Below are positions 42,250-50,521 of a stretch of 64,000 nucleotides of DNA, in pieces (within the stretch, counting starts at the first letter, position 1; each line of letters opens with the position of its first letter). Location of the stretch: assembly GCA_016180815.1 (NCBI GenBank), contig JACPAN010000009.1:1-64000 (forward strand), read 5' to 3'. Source of the DNA: Elusimicrobiota bacterium. GTDB taxonomy: Bacteria; Elusimicrobiota; Elusimicrobia; JACQPE01. The notes under the pieces are model-generated. The model was not told the DNA's origin, made no database searches, and saw only the letters and a program-made list of their open reading frames with translations. A program made the translations under genes and the position numbers.

Positions 42250-43113
42250 TTATGGCTTGAGGATCATCAGCCCCAGGCCCCCTAGAATGGCCAGCCAAGC
42301 CGCGACGCGCTTAAACCCCAGCTCTTCCCCGAAGAAAATTTTGCCGTAAATGCCGGCAGCCACCAGGCCCAATCGTTTAATCGCCAGCGGATAAGCGGCA
42401 TGGGTCAACAACTGAGCCTTGATTTGAATAATGCCGGCGACGGCGGAGAGCTGGCCGATCAAAGCCAGGCTGGCGATGCCGGACAATGTGCCCAGGCGCG
42501 AGAGTTCGCCCGGCCGGCGCAGAAAAATAAGCGCCAGAATGCCCGAGGCCGTGATGGAATCGCGGACGATCAGGAAAAACGCAGGCGATGAATGAACCGT
42601 GCCCAGTTTGTCCAAGTTGGCGGCCACGGACCACATCAGCGCGCAGGACAGGGCATAACGGTGGGATTTGTCCGTGAATTTCAGCGGCTCGGTCCAGGGC
42701 ATTCCGGGCTTCAATCCTAAAAGGTAGACGCCGAGGCAGACCAGGGGCAGACCGGTCAAGCCGCCTAAGCCGGCGTGATCGCCCAAGAGAATCGGATTGG
42801 TCAACAGCATAAAAGCCGGTGAAAGCGCGATCAAGGGGAAAACCGCGCCTAACTCTCCAACGCTGATGGCTTTCATGTAAAGAAAGATGGAAACGAGATT
42901 GATGGCGGCGCTTCCCAAAGCCGCGGGCCAGAACGCCGGGCCTAAAACGGGTACTTCCGAACTCAGCAGCGCGGCGAAATAAACGGGCACGGCGAAAAGG
43001 AATAAAGCCAGGGACATGATACCGCTGGAAAAACCGCGCCTGGAGAGATGTTTGCACCAGGCCCCTTCCGTGGCGTGAAGCAGAGCTGCGGAAAGACCCA
43101 TGAGAATCCACAT
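42250..43113 (-). CDS. EamA/DMT-family transporter
   Basis: A 287-residue membrane protein with ten predicted helices in two EamA repeats. The first begins MWILMGLSAALLHATEGAWCK and the second carries the family's end GIYGKIFFGEELGFKRVAAWLAILGGLGLMIL. Likely exports small metabolites, substrate unknown. The start is placed at MWILMG, because the 14 codons upstream are the palindromic repeat (LLRFARND). It sits inverted between two ABC-2 permease genes that usually lie side by side. Confidence 0.83.
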   Translation of the reverse strand: MWILMGLSAALLHATEGAWCKHLSRRGFSSGIMSLALFLFAVPVYFAALLSSEVPVLGPAFWPAALGSAAINLVSIFLYMKAISVGELGAVFPLIALSPAFMLLTNPILLGDHAGLGGLTGLPLVCLGVYLLGLKPGMPWTEPLKFTDKSHRYALSCALMWSVAANLDKLGTVHSSPAFFLIVRDSITASGILALIFLRRPGELSRLGTLSGIASLALIGQLSAVAGIIQIKAQLLTHAAYPLAIKRLGLVAAGIYGKIFFGEELGFKRVAAWLAILGGLGLMILKP

Positions 43114-43125
43114 TGCTATGATTCT

Positions 43126-43155
43126 GTCATTGCGAGCGAAGCGAAGCAATCTCAT
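43126..43155. repeat. Palindromic repeat copy between divergent transporter genes
   Basis: GTCATTGCGAGCGAAGCG followed by AAGCAATCTCAT. The final AT plus the next G makes the ATG of the ABC-2 permease at 43154, the same arrangement as at the giant gene start. It also forms the leader of the divergent EamA gene. Confidence 0.82.
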
Positions 43156-43951
43156 GAAAACCCTGCGCCGCTATGGCCGCATCTGGTTTCGTCTGGCGCA
43201 GATGAGTTTCGCCGAGGTTTGGGCCACGAGGATCAATTCCCTGGGCTGGCTATTGGGCAAGCTGGTGCGGCTTATTTTTTTCTTTATGTTCATCGTGGCG
43301 ATTTTCCGGCATACGAATTCTCTGCGCGGTTACACGTTGCCCGAAGCCGCTTTGTTCTTTTTGACGTTCAATCTCGTGGATTTGATGGCCCAGCTTTTTT
43401 TCCGGGGCATTTACGGCATCCGCCGCATCGTCGTGGAGGGCGAGCTCGATTATTACCTTCTTCATCCCGCGAACCCGCTCTTTCGCATCGCTTGCCAAAC
43501 CGTGGATATCCTTGATTTTTTGACGGCCGTGCCCGTGATTGTTCTGACGTTCTGGGCCATGGGGCATTTGCCTGCCGAAGCCTTGGGCGCGGATCGCTTG
43601 GCGCTGTATTTACTGTTGGTCGCGGGCGGCGTGGCTATTGCCTTCGCCATTCATGTGTGCGTGGCCGCCGTCGCGGTCGCCACGCAGCAATTGGAGAACA
43701 CGATTTGGCTGTACCGGGACCTGATGATTTTAGGGCGCTTTCCTTCGGATATTTACACCGAGGGCATGCGGTTTTTTCTGACGTTCGTGATCCCCGTGGC
43801 CGTGATGACGAGTTTCCCGGCCAAGGCGTTGCTGGGCTTATTAAGCTGGCCTTGGGTGGTTTTTGCCGTGTTTCTGGCCGCGGGTTCCGTGGCCGCGTCC
43901 TTGCGGTTGTGGCAATTTTGCTTGGCGCGCTATACATCCGTTTCCAGTTGA
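43154..43951 (+). CDS. ABC-2 family transporter permease (second of a split pair)
   Basis: A 265-residue membrane protein of the DUF990 type. Typical parts are the N-terminal RYGRIWFRLAQMSFAEVWATRINSL, the central LDYYLLHPANPLFRIACQTVD and the GRFPSDIY motif in front of the last helices. It would pair with the permease at 41439-42242 and an ATPase encoded elsewhere. The start ATG lies at the edge of a palindromic repeat and has no Shine-Dalgarno, so initiation may be weak or leaderless. Followed after 21 bases by a response regulator. Confidence 0.82.
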   Translation: MKTLRRYGRIWFRLAQMSFAEVWATRINSLGWLLGKLVRLIFFFMFIVAIFRHTNSLRGYTLPEAALFFLTFNLVDLMAQLFFRGIYGIRRIVVEGELDYYLLHPANPLFRIACQTVDILDFLTAVPVIVLTFWAMGHLPAEALGADRLALYLLLVAGGVAIAFAIHVCVAAVAVATQQLENTIWLYRDLMILGRFPSDIYTEGMRFFLTFVIPVAVMTSFPAKALLGLLSWPWVVFAVFLAAGSVAASLRLWQFCLARYTSVSS

Positions 43952-43972
43952 CGTATTATTGAGGACAAATTT

Positions 43973-44908
43973 ATGGCCAGAATCCTGGTTGTCGATGATG
44001 AGCCGGATCTCAGGCGTTTGGTGGTCAGCCACTTAAAAACCCAGGCCCATGAGGTCGTGGAAGCCGTCGACGGCCTGGAGGCCTTGAAATTCGCTTTGGG
44101 CAATCCTCCGGATTTGATTATCCTGGACGTTCAAATGCCCAATCTTTCCGGATTTGAAGTCTGCAAGGAACTGCGCCAGAATTTGCGCACGCGCTATGTG
44201 CCCATTCTTTTTTTGACGGCCCGCCGGCAAATCCCGGATAAAATTCAGGGTTTGGCTTTGGGCGCGGACGATTATTTGGCCAAGCCGTTTCACGCCGGGG
44301 AATTGGACGCGCGCATCAACGGTATTTTGCGCAGAAGCTCCCAGCAATTAGGCGCCAATCCTTTGACGCGCTTGCCCGGCGGCCCGGCGATCGAGGAGGA
44401 GGCTCTGCGGCGCTTAAGATCCGGGCAGCTCTTCGCCTTCACGTATATCGACATCGATCATTTCAAAGCCTATAACGATTTTTATGGGTACAAGAAAGGC
44501 GATGAAGTCATCAAAGCCTTGGCCCAAGTCATCATCGAAACAACGGATGCCAAGGGCGACCCGGATGACTTCGTGGGCCATATCGGCGGCGATGATTTCA
44601 TCACTCTCGGCCGCATTGAAGGCGCCGCGGCCCGGGCGCAAATCATCGCCGAACGTTTCGACCGGCAATCGCCCATGTTCTACGCCGACAAGGAGCGCGA
44701 GCGCGGCTTTATCGTGACCAGGGGTCGAAGGGGTCAGGAGCAGGAATTTCCGCTGATGACCCTCTCCATCGCCGTCGTGGACACGGAATCAAAGACCATC
44801 GAGCATTACGCGCGCTTGGCCCAATTGGCGTCCGAGCTGAAAACGTACGCCAAGTCTTCGGGCGATCGGAAGGTTTCGCTGGTGGTGACGGATCGCCGCA
44901 AAGAATGA
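43973..44908 (+). CDS. Response regulator with GGDEF-like output domain
   Basis: A 311-residue cytoplasmic protein. Receiver domain at residues 1-120: acidic pocket VVDDEPDL, phosphoacceptor Asp in LIILDVQMPN, Thr in LFLTARR and Lys in DDYLAKPF. The second half is a GGDEF-type domain: TYIDIDHFKAYNDFYGYKKGDEVI, then signature HIGGDDFI (GGDDF instead of GGDEF). Metal- and substrate-binding residues (D-x-D-x-F, N-D) remain. It may make cyclic di-GMP, or it may be degenerate; no RxxD inhibitory site is visible in front of the signature. Followed by a cytochrome and another receiver protein on the same strand. Confidence 0.88.
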   Translation: MARILVVDDEPDLRRLVVSHLKTQAHEVVEAVDGLEALKFALGNPPDLIILDVQMPNLSGFEVCKELRQNLRTRYVPILFLTARRQIPDKIQGLALGADDYLAKPFHAGELDARINGILRRSSQQLGANPLTRLPGGPAIEEEALRRLRSGQLFAFTYIDIDHFKAYNDFYGYKKGDEVIKALAQVIIETTDAKGDPDDFVGHIGGDDFITLGRIEGAAARAQIIAERFDRQSPMFYADKERERGFIVTRGRRGQEQEFPLMTLSIAVVDTESKTIEHYARLAQLASELKTYAKSSGDRKVSLVVTDRRKE

Positions 44909-44998
44909 CGGATTGGGCGAATCTTGAAAAAGATCGTGCAACTTGCCAGAATCCAAGTGTCCAGTTTTAATTTCCAATCAATCAGGAGGTTTCACGCG

Positions 44999-45697
44999 AT
45001 GAATCGGCGAACAATCAACAGCGCGTCAATTTTTATTTTCGGGGCTTTAGTGACAGGCTTTTTATTGGGAACGTCTTATGCGGCCGACGCGAAGGGTAAA
45101 ACCAAGGCCAAAAAAGAAGAGGGGTCTTCTTTCGAAGCGGAAAAAGCCAAGGCTTTAGCTCAGCCTTATGCCAATGACATGACGTGGATGACGGCCGATG
45201 AGCGCAATCAATTCGTCAAGGATTATGAGGAGAAACACCTCAAGGCTTATCCGGACGTTCACAAGAAGGCGTTTGCTGCGATGAAACTTAAATGCGCCAA
45301 GTGTCACGAAGTCGTGCGTCCGCTCAATTCCCAGTTTTTTGAGCCCGATGGCAAAGATGTCGCGGAGCGCAATAAGAAAGTGGCGGATCTTAAAAAAAGC
45401 CAGCCGGCTCTTTTCCAGGATAAAAACGTTTTGCAGCCCGAGGGCGACATCTGGCAGCGCTATGTCAAGCGCATGATGGCCAAGCCCGGCTGCGAGATCA
45501 GCAAGGATGAAGGCAAGCAGATTTGGAATTTCCTGGTCTATGATTCCGTGCAAAGAAAAATCGGCGCCAAGAAAGACGAATGGCAGGCGCATCGAAAGGG
45601 GCTATTGGCGAAGTTTAAAGAGAAACACCCGGCCCGTTTTAGCGAGCTTTACGGCGGAGCCCACGATAAAGAAAAAGCCTCCAAAGGCGGCAAGTAA
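44999..45697 (+). CDS. Exported monoheme cytochrome c-like protein
   Basis: A 232-residue protein with a signal peptide (IFIFGALVTGFLLGTSYA) and a Lys-rich mature chain. One heme motif is present, KCAKCHEVVR, and a possible distal ligand lies in the MMAKPGCEISKDEGKQIWNFLVYD region, the usual ending of class I cytochromes. A strong AGGAGGT Shine-Dalgarno lies 10 bases before the ATG, which decides this start over an in-frame ATG 25 codons upstream. Placed between two response-regulator genes. Electron-transfer role in the periplasm is inferred. Confidence 0.78.
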   Translation: MNRRTINSASIFIFGALVTGFLLGTSYAADAKGKTKAKKEEGSSFEAEKAKALAQPYANDMTWMTADERNQFVKDYEEKHLKAYPDVHKKAFAAMKLKCAKCHEVVRPLNSQFFEPDGKDVAERNKKVADLKKSQPALFQDKNVLQPEGDIWQRYVKRMMAKPGCEISKDEGKQIWNFLVYDSVQRKIGAKKDEWQAHRKGLLAKFKEKHPARFSELYGGAHDKEKASKGGK

Positions 45698-45726
45698 AAG
45701 CCTTTTGATCGGCGCAGGAAGCATTT

Positions 45727-46113
45727 ATGGCGAAAATTCTTGTCATTGACGATGAGCCGGAGATGCTGGATTTAATCCGCATCATCCTGGAAGGCGCCGG
45801 TCACCGGGTGGCGACTTGCGACACCGGGCGAAGGGCATGGGAAGCTATTGTGGAAACCAGGCCCGACCTTTTGGTCTTGGATGTGATGCTGCCCGGCGTG
45901 GACGGTTATTCGCTTCAGACTAAAATGGCCCAGGAAAAAGCCACGCAAAATATCCCTATTTTGATTTTGACCGCTCTTGAACCGGCCAAAACGCTGTTCG
46001 AGAAGGCGGGTAATGTCGCCGGTTTTCTGGCTAAGCCGTTTCGGTCCGAAGATTTGTTGTCTAAAGTGAAAGCGACTCTCGGGGCGGAAGTAACAAAAGG
46101 GGACGTAGCTTAG
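45727..46113 (+). CDS. Single-domain response regulator
   Basis: A 128-residue receiver domain without an output domain: VIDDEPEM acidic pair, phosphoacceptor in LLVLDVMLPGVDG, Thr in ILTAL, Lys in FLAKPF. Such CheY-like proteins act by protein contact after phosphorylation. No histidine kinase is encoded in the window. A start at MAKILVID with GCAGGAAG upstream is clear. Its stop codon is inside the following terminator hairpin. Confidence 0.88.
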   Translation: MAKILVIDDEPEMLDLIRIILEGAGHRVATCDTGRRAWEAIVETRPDLLVLDVMLPGVDGYSLQTKMAQEKATQNIPILILTALEPAKTLFEKAGNVAGFLAKPFRSEDLLSKVKATLGAEVTKGDVA

Positions 46114-46126
46114 TCCCCTTCTTCTT
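46097..46126. terminator. Rho-independent terminator between convergent genes
   Basis: AAGGGGAC and GTCCCCTT form an 8-bp stem with an 8-base loop, followed by CTTCTT on the plus strand. It overlaps the stop of the response regulator gene and lies at the end of the convergent ETF-QO gene. Confidence 0.65.
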
Positions 46127-47792
46127 ACATTCGCGTATATCTTGGGCCGCTTCCGCCTTCTCGAGGGGACCATCTGGGAGCGACGACGTCGGTGGCTTTG
46201 CAATCAATGCAATTGGGCGGATTAATCCGGAGCGAGCCCTCCACAACCTCATAAACCCCAGCCGGGCAGACGCTCGCGTAAAACTCCGCTAAAGCCGGGT
46301 TAATCTCTTTCGAAGCCAAGAGATGAGACGGGATATTGTCTCGCGTTGAGTTGCCTGCTTGGTTCACCATATCCAATTTAGAGAAGGTGAGTTTGCCGTC
46401 GGGGGAAAATTTCGTTTTTTCCGTTCCATTGCGGATCGCGCGGCTGTCGGGTTCCGCAGGGACGCGGCCGCCGAAAAGAGCGCCGCCCGTGATCAAAGAG
46501 AGGCCGGCTTTAATAGACCCCAGCCAGAAACCTTCTTTAAAGGCCAGCCGCATATTCCGGCGTCGATAAAGATCCTGATGGATAAAGCTGTCGCGCACTT
46601 TTTGATCATAAGCGGCCAGGGATTGATCGGAAAAGTTTTTCGATTTCAGCGCCTCGAATAAGGTTTCAGCCGCCAGGATGCCGGAGGCCATGGCATAGTG
46701 AACGCCCTTGAGGGAGGCGACCTCCACCAGGCCGGCTGAATCGCCGACAATAAGGACGCCCGAACCGGATAAGCGTGAAGGGAGAGACCAATAACCGCCT
46801 TCCGGAATCGTTTTGGCTCCGGACTCCACGATTTGTCCGCCTTCCAAATACTTGCGGAAGAAGGGATGTTGTTTGAGCTGTTGAAGAAGATAATGCACAT
46901 CCAAAGAGGCATCGCCATAATCTAAGCCGACCACCAACCCCAGGGCCACGTGATTATCTTTTAAGGGGTAAAAGAAACTGCCGCCGAAGGTGCGGGTATT
47001 GAGCGGCCAGCCCATGGTATGCACAACCGCATCGTGCGCTTTGGGGACTTTCCATACTTCTTTGACGCCCAGGGCGTAGATTTGGGGATTAGGAGATTGA
47101 ATGTTTTGCCACTTGAGGAAGGCTTGGGTCAGATAACCCCTGGTCCCTTCTCCTAGCACCACGGTTTTAGCCGTGATATCGGTCCCCGGTTGAAAATTCG
47201 ATAAAGGTTCGCCTTGACGGCCCCGGCCGGAATCCGTCGTGCGCACGCCGACCGTTTTATCACCCTGAACCAAAAGCGTGCTGACCGGAAAACCGGTTAA
47301 AATATCCACCCCGGCTTCCTGAGCTTTTTCGGCCAGCCAGCGCACAACCTTGCAGAGGGAAGCGACGTAAAAGCCTTGATTATGCATGGTGGGAGGAGTG
47401 GGCAGGCGAAACGCTTGCTTAGGCGTCAGGAAATAGACGGCGTCTTGTTTGACCGGACCCTCAAAAGGAAGTTCCGAGAGCGGAATTGCCGGGAAAAGTT
47501 CGTTGAAGGCTCGAGGGTTGATCACCGCTCCCGAAAGAATGTGATGCCCGACCTCCGCGGATTTTTCAAGGACCCCGATGGTCACTTGGCCGAAGGCCCC
47601 GTTCGTCCGATCGTTTTCTTCTTTAACAAGCTGCGAAAGTTTGATCGCGCCGGCCAGGCTAGCCGGCCCGGCCCCCACGAAAAGAACATCGAAAGAAACG
47701 GCATCCGCCGACGGGGATTCTGTCCGGATGATGTCATTGACGGGAAGTTCAAGCTGATAGTCTGATGGGCGGAAGGCTTTTGTCGCATTCAT
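46125..47792 (-). CDS. Electron transfer flavoprotein-ubiquinone oxidoreductase
   Basis: A 555-residue membrane-associated flavoprotein that passes electrons from ETF to the quinone pool. FAD-binding GAGPASLAGAIKLSQL, then EVGHHILSGAVINPRAFNELFP and GVHYAMASGILAAETLFEAL match the family. The C-terminal iron-sulfur domain has CPAGVYEVVEG and NCIDCKATDVVAPRW, then REGGSGPRYTRM. The usual fourth cysteine (CKTCD in well-known members) is Thr here, leaving three cysteine ligands. This enzyme links the acyl-CoA genes at 50522-57575 to respiration. No etfAB genes are in the window. Confidence 0.9.
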   Translation of the reverse strand: MNATKAFRPSDYQLELPVNDIIRTESPSADAVSFDVLFVGAGPASLAGAIKLSQLVKEENDRTNGAFGQVTIGVLEKSAEVGHHILSGAVINPRAFNELFPAIPLSELPFEGPVKQDAVYFLTPKQAFRLPTPPTMHNQGFYVASLCKVVRWLAEKAQEAGVDILTGFPVSTLLVQGDKTVGVRTTDSGRGRQGEPLSNFQPGTDITAKTVVLGEGTRGYLTQAFLKWQNIQSPNPQIYALGVKEVWKVPKAHDAVVHTMGWPLNTRTFGGSFFYPLKDNHVALGLVVGLDYGDASLDVHYLLQQLKQHPFFRKYLEGGQIVESGAKTIPEGGYWSLPSRLSGSGVLIVGDSAGLVEVASLKGVHYAMASGILAAETLFEALKSKNFSDQSLAAYDQKVRDSFIHQDLYRRRNMRLAFKEGFWLGSIKAGLSLITGGALFGGRVPAEPDSRAIRNGTEKTKFSPDGKLTFSKLDMVNQAGNSTRDNIPSHLLASKEINPALAEFYASVCPAGVYEVVEGSLRINPPNCIDCKATDVVAPRWSPREGGSGPRYTRM

Positions 47793-47899
47793 CTTAAAAT
47801 TCTCCTTATCATCGTATTGGTTGAGTCTATTGAAAATATTATTTTAGAAATTAGGGCTGTCCTTGCGCTTGGTGGTTGCTCGGTGTATCCTCAGCAGTA

Positions 47900-48904
47900 A
47901 TGGGCCGTTTACTCCATAAGGCGGTGTTGTCCACGGCGGCTGCCGTATTGCTGGCGGCGTCCGGCCTTCATGCTCAGAAACCACCGGACTCCCAAGGCGG
48001 TTCCAAATCCAAGCGACCGTATTTGGGCCGGCCTTGTGAATTTTCCGACCGGGCGCCTCTTTACGCCGGGGTCGAGCGGCTGTTGATTTTGAGTTACGAC
48101 GGCCGCATCATCAACAGGGGCAATCTTAATCTCATTACGGATTCCGTCCATAAAAAATTTATTCAGGAGATCGTTTGCCTGATGGCCAGCTCCAGGGTCA
48201 ATCCTTTGGGAGAAATGGTCCAGCGCCTTGACGAGCCTGTAACCGTTGAATTCGGCCATACCTGCGAAGGGGGGCATTATGATTTTACTCGACGTCGTAT
48301 TGCGGTGCTGTTTATGCCCGGAACTTGCACCGGCGACGACCCGTTCCGGGTTTTTTATCATGAGCTGGGTCATGCCGTATTCTCCGACCAGGTGATCAGA
48401 AATTCATCGCGAAAAGCCTATCAGCTTCTGGCGGAGTCCCTGGGCTCTTGCCACGATGAATCGATTTTTGACCGTGCCGACGGCAGCCTGCTGCTGGCGA
48501 TGGACGCCCGGACCAGCCCTTTCCACGCCCTGGATGAAGGATTGGCTGACGGCATGGCCATAGCCCTGACCCGGGGACCGTTTGCATCGGTTATGGCTGT
48601 TAGCCGCGGCAGCGGTAATGATCCGATTCAAAATCTCATCGTGGAAGTCGGATCGCCGGCCTGGATCGAGAAGCCTTGGCTTGAGCAGCAGGCGAATGAG
48701 TGGTTTGTGGTTTTGCTGATTTGGAAATATTTGGGCGCTTCCGAGCGTGAAATCATTGCCGGTTTGAATCGGCTCACGCGTGTTCGCGGCGGCCCGATGA
48801 ATATGGAGGAGTTTTTGACGGGTTTGGCTCAAGTCGATCCCGGCGGCAAAGAAAAGATTAACGGTCTTCTGGATGAGCTAAATGCCGGTTGGCGGATTCC
48901 TTAG
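47900..48904 (+). CDS. Secreted putative zinc metalloprotease (HELGH)
   Basis: About 334 residues with an N-terminal signal peptide (VLSTAAAVLLAASGLHAQ). The zinc motif FYHELGHAVFSD is followed about 60 residues later by ALDEGLADGMA, whose Glu is a plausible third ligand as in gluzincins. Several cysteines (CEF, CLM, CEGG, CTGD, CHDE) suggest disulfides. The family is not recognised. It is probably a periplasmic or extracellular peptidase. An ATG eight codons upstream is also possible. It differs in sequence from the HETLH protein at 11935-12759 but shares the general plan. Confidence 0.6.
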   Translation: MGRLLHKAVLSTAAAVLLAASGLHAQKPPDSQGGSKSKRPYLGRPCEFSDRAPLYAGVERLLILSYDGRIINRGNLNLITDSVHKKFIQEIVCLMASSRVNPLGEMVQRLDEPVTVEFGHTCEGGHYDFTRRRIAVLFMPGTCTGDDPFRVFYHELGHAVFSDQVIRNSSRKAYQLLAESLGSCHDESIFDRADGSLLLAMDARTSPFHALDEGLADGMAIALTRGPFASVMAVSRGSGNDPIQNLIVEVGSPAWIEKPWLEQQANEWFVVLLIWKYLGASEREIIAGLNRLTRVRGGPMNMEEFLTGLAQVDPGGKEKINGLLDELNAGWRIP

Positions 48905-48911
48905 CCGGCTG

Positions 48912-50381
48912 TTAAATCAAAAGCCCGGCGATGGTGGCTGTGGTGAATGAGGCGAGCGCGCCCACGATCATGGCCCTTAACCCCAGCTTGGCTAAATCAT
49001 GGCGCCTAGTCGGCGCAATGCCGGAAATGCCGCCGATTTGAATGGCGATGGAAGAAAAATTGGCGAATCCCGACAGCGCGTAGGTCGCGATCACGACCGA
49101 GCGATACGATAAGGGCGTTCCGGTTTTGAGCATGTCGGCTAATTGCAGATAAGCCACGAATTCATTAACCACGGTTTTCACGCCCAAGAGCTGCCCGACG
49201 GTAAAACAATCCTGGCTTGGAACGCCCATAATCCAGGCCAGGGGCCAGCCAACCCAGCCGAAGACTTGTTGCAGGGAAAGGTTGGGCCATCCGATCAAAT
49301 TCCCGGCTTGGCCCAACAGCGCATTGGCCATGGCGATTAAGGCGATAAAAGCCAGCAGCATGGCCGCCACGTTAAAAGCCAGATGCAGCCCTTCCGTGGC
49401 TCCCCGGCTGGCGGCGTCGATGGCGTTGGCGTCGATTTTTTTGACTTCGACATGCATTTTGCTGCGGGTTTCAGGCTCTTTGGTTTCCGGAAACGCCAGT
49501 TTGGCGCAGACCAAAGCCGCGGGCGCGCTCATCACGGATTGAGCGATCATGTGCCCCGCCACATCCGGAAAGAAATCCCTGAGCATGCCCACATAAGCGG
49601 CCAGCACCCCGCCTGCGGTGTTGGCGAAGCCGCCCACCATAATGGCCATCAATTCGCTTTGCGTCATTTTTTCGATATAGGGCTTGACGACCAGGGGCGC
49701 TTCGGTCTGCCCGACGAAAATATTGGCGGCATTGGAGAGGGTTTCGGCGCCGGAAGTTTTCATGGTTTTATACATGGCCACCGCAAAGAGACGCACCACC
49801 CATTGCATGACGCCCACATGATAGAGCACGGTCATAAACGAGGAGAAGAAGATGATGGTGGGCAGCACTTGAAAGGTGAAATTGACGAAGGAGCTGTCCA
49901 CCTGCCCGGTGACGAAGGATCGAAACAGGAAAGCGGAACCTTCTTGAGTGAAACCCAGCAGCGCGTTCATGCCGTCGTTTAATTTATCGAACAGCCAAAG
50001 GCCGGGACCGGTTTTCAAAACGAAAATGCCGAATAGAAGCTGAAGGCCCATGCCCCAGCCCACGACGCGCCAGGGGATGATTTTTTTATTCGGGGAAAAA
50101 AGCCAGCAAAGAGCCAGGATGACGAAAATGCCCAAGAACGAAATAGCCCGTTGGCGCATGTCTAAGGGCGTTTGCTCGGCTTTGATTTGTTTGATATGGG
50201 AAGCGATGGCATTGGCCGAGGAGGGGGCTTCGTTGCCGGCCGTCACCGGTTCGGTGGATTCCTGCGCTTGAGCCGCGTTGCCCCGCAGGGCCCAGGAGAG
50301 AAAACCTCCTTGGGCCGCGCCGATGACGCCGCAGATGAGGAAAATGACCCAGATGCGGACTGATTTAGGATTCACCAGCAT
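48912..50381 (-). CDS. Concentrative nucleoside transporter (CNT/NupC family)
   Basis: A 489-residue inner-membrane symporter that imports nucleosides with Na+ or H+. CNT hallmarks: VLPTIIFFSSFMTVLYHVGVMQWVV, GAETLSNAANIFVGQTEAPLVV (the substrate-binding hairpin region), MVGGFANTAGGVLAAYVGML and SGFANFSSIAIQIGGISGIAPTRR. The N-terminal extension with an extra helix and a Q/E/A-rich linker (residues 1-75) precedes the core and is longer than in E. coli NupC. It is convergent with the HELGH gene, eight bases apart. Confidence 0.92.
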   Translation of the reverse strand: MLVNPKSVRIWVIFLICGVIGAAQGGFLSWALRGNAAQAQESTEPVTAGNEAPSSANAIASHIKQIKAEQTPLDMRQRAISFLGIFVILALCWLFSPNKKIIPWRVVGWGMGLQLLFGIFVLKTGPGLWLFDKLNDGMNALLGFTQEGSAFLFRSFVTGQVDSSFVNFTFQVLPTIIFFSSFMTVLYHVGVMQWVVRLFAVAMYKTMKTSGAETLSNAANIFVGQTEAPLVVKPYIEKMTQSELMAIMVGGFANTAGGVLAAYVGMLRDFFPDVAGHMIAQSVMSAPAALVCAKLAFPETKEPETRSKMHVEVKKIDANAIDAASRGATEGLHLAFNVAAMLLAFIALIAMANALLGQAGNLIGWPNLSLQQVFGWVGWPLAWIMGVPSQDCFTVGQLLGVKTVVNEFVAYLQLADMLKTGTPLSYRSVVIATYALSGFANFSSIAIQIGGISGIAPTRRHDLAKLGLRAMIVGALASFTTATIAGLLI

Positions 50382-50461
50382 GGGAATAGCGAAGATAGCA
50401 TATCTTGTAGAATTTGAAGGGCTGTCAGCCCATGAAAACAGCGATTAATACGATCAGGAGG

Positions 50462-50510
50462 TCTGCAGGGGTCCCGCCTCAGGCGGGCCAGCGTCCTCCG
50501 GAGCTCTGCA
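50462..50510. repeat. Small palindromic insert flanked by TCTGCA
   Basis: CCCGCCT C AGGCGGG palindrome (50473-50487) within a 37-base segment bounded by two direct copies of TCTGCA (50462-50467 and 50505-50510). Each TCTGCA is adjacent to an AGGAGG (50456-50461 and 50512-50517). This looks like a small element that inserted in the leader of the aldehyde dehydrogenase gene and duplicated a 6-base target. Confidence 0.4.
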
Positions 50511-50521
50511 CAGGAGGATTC

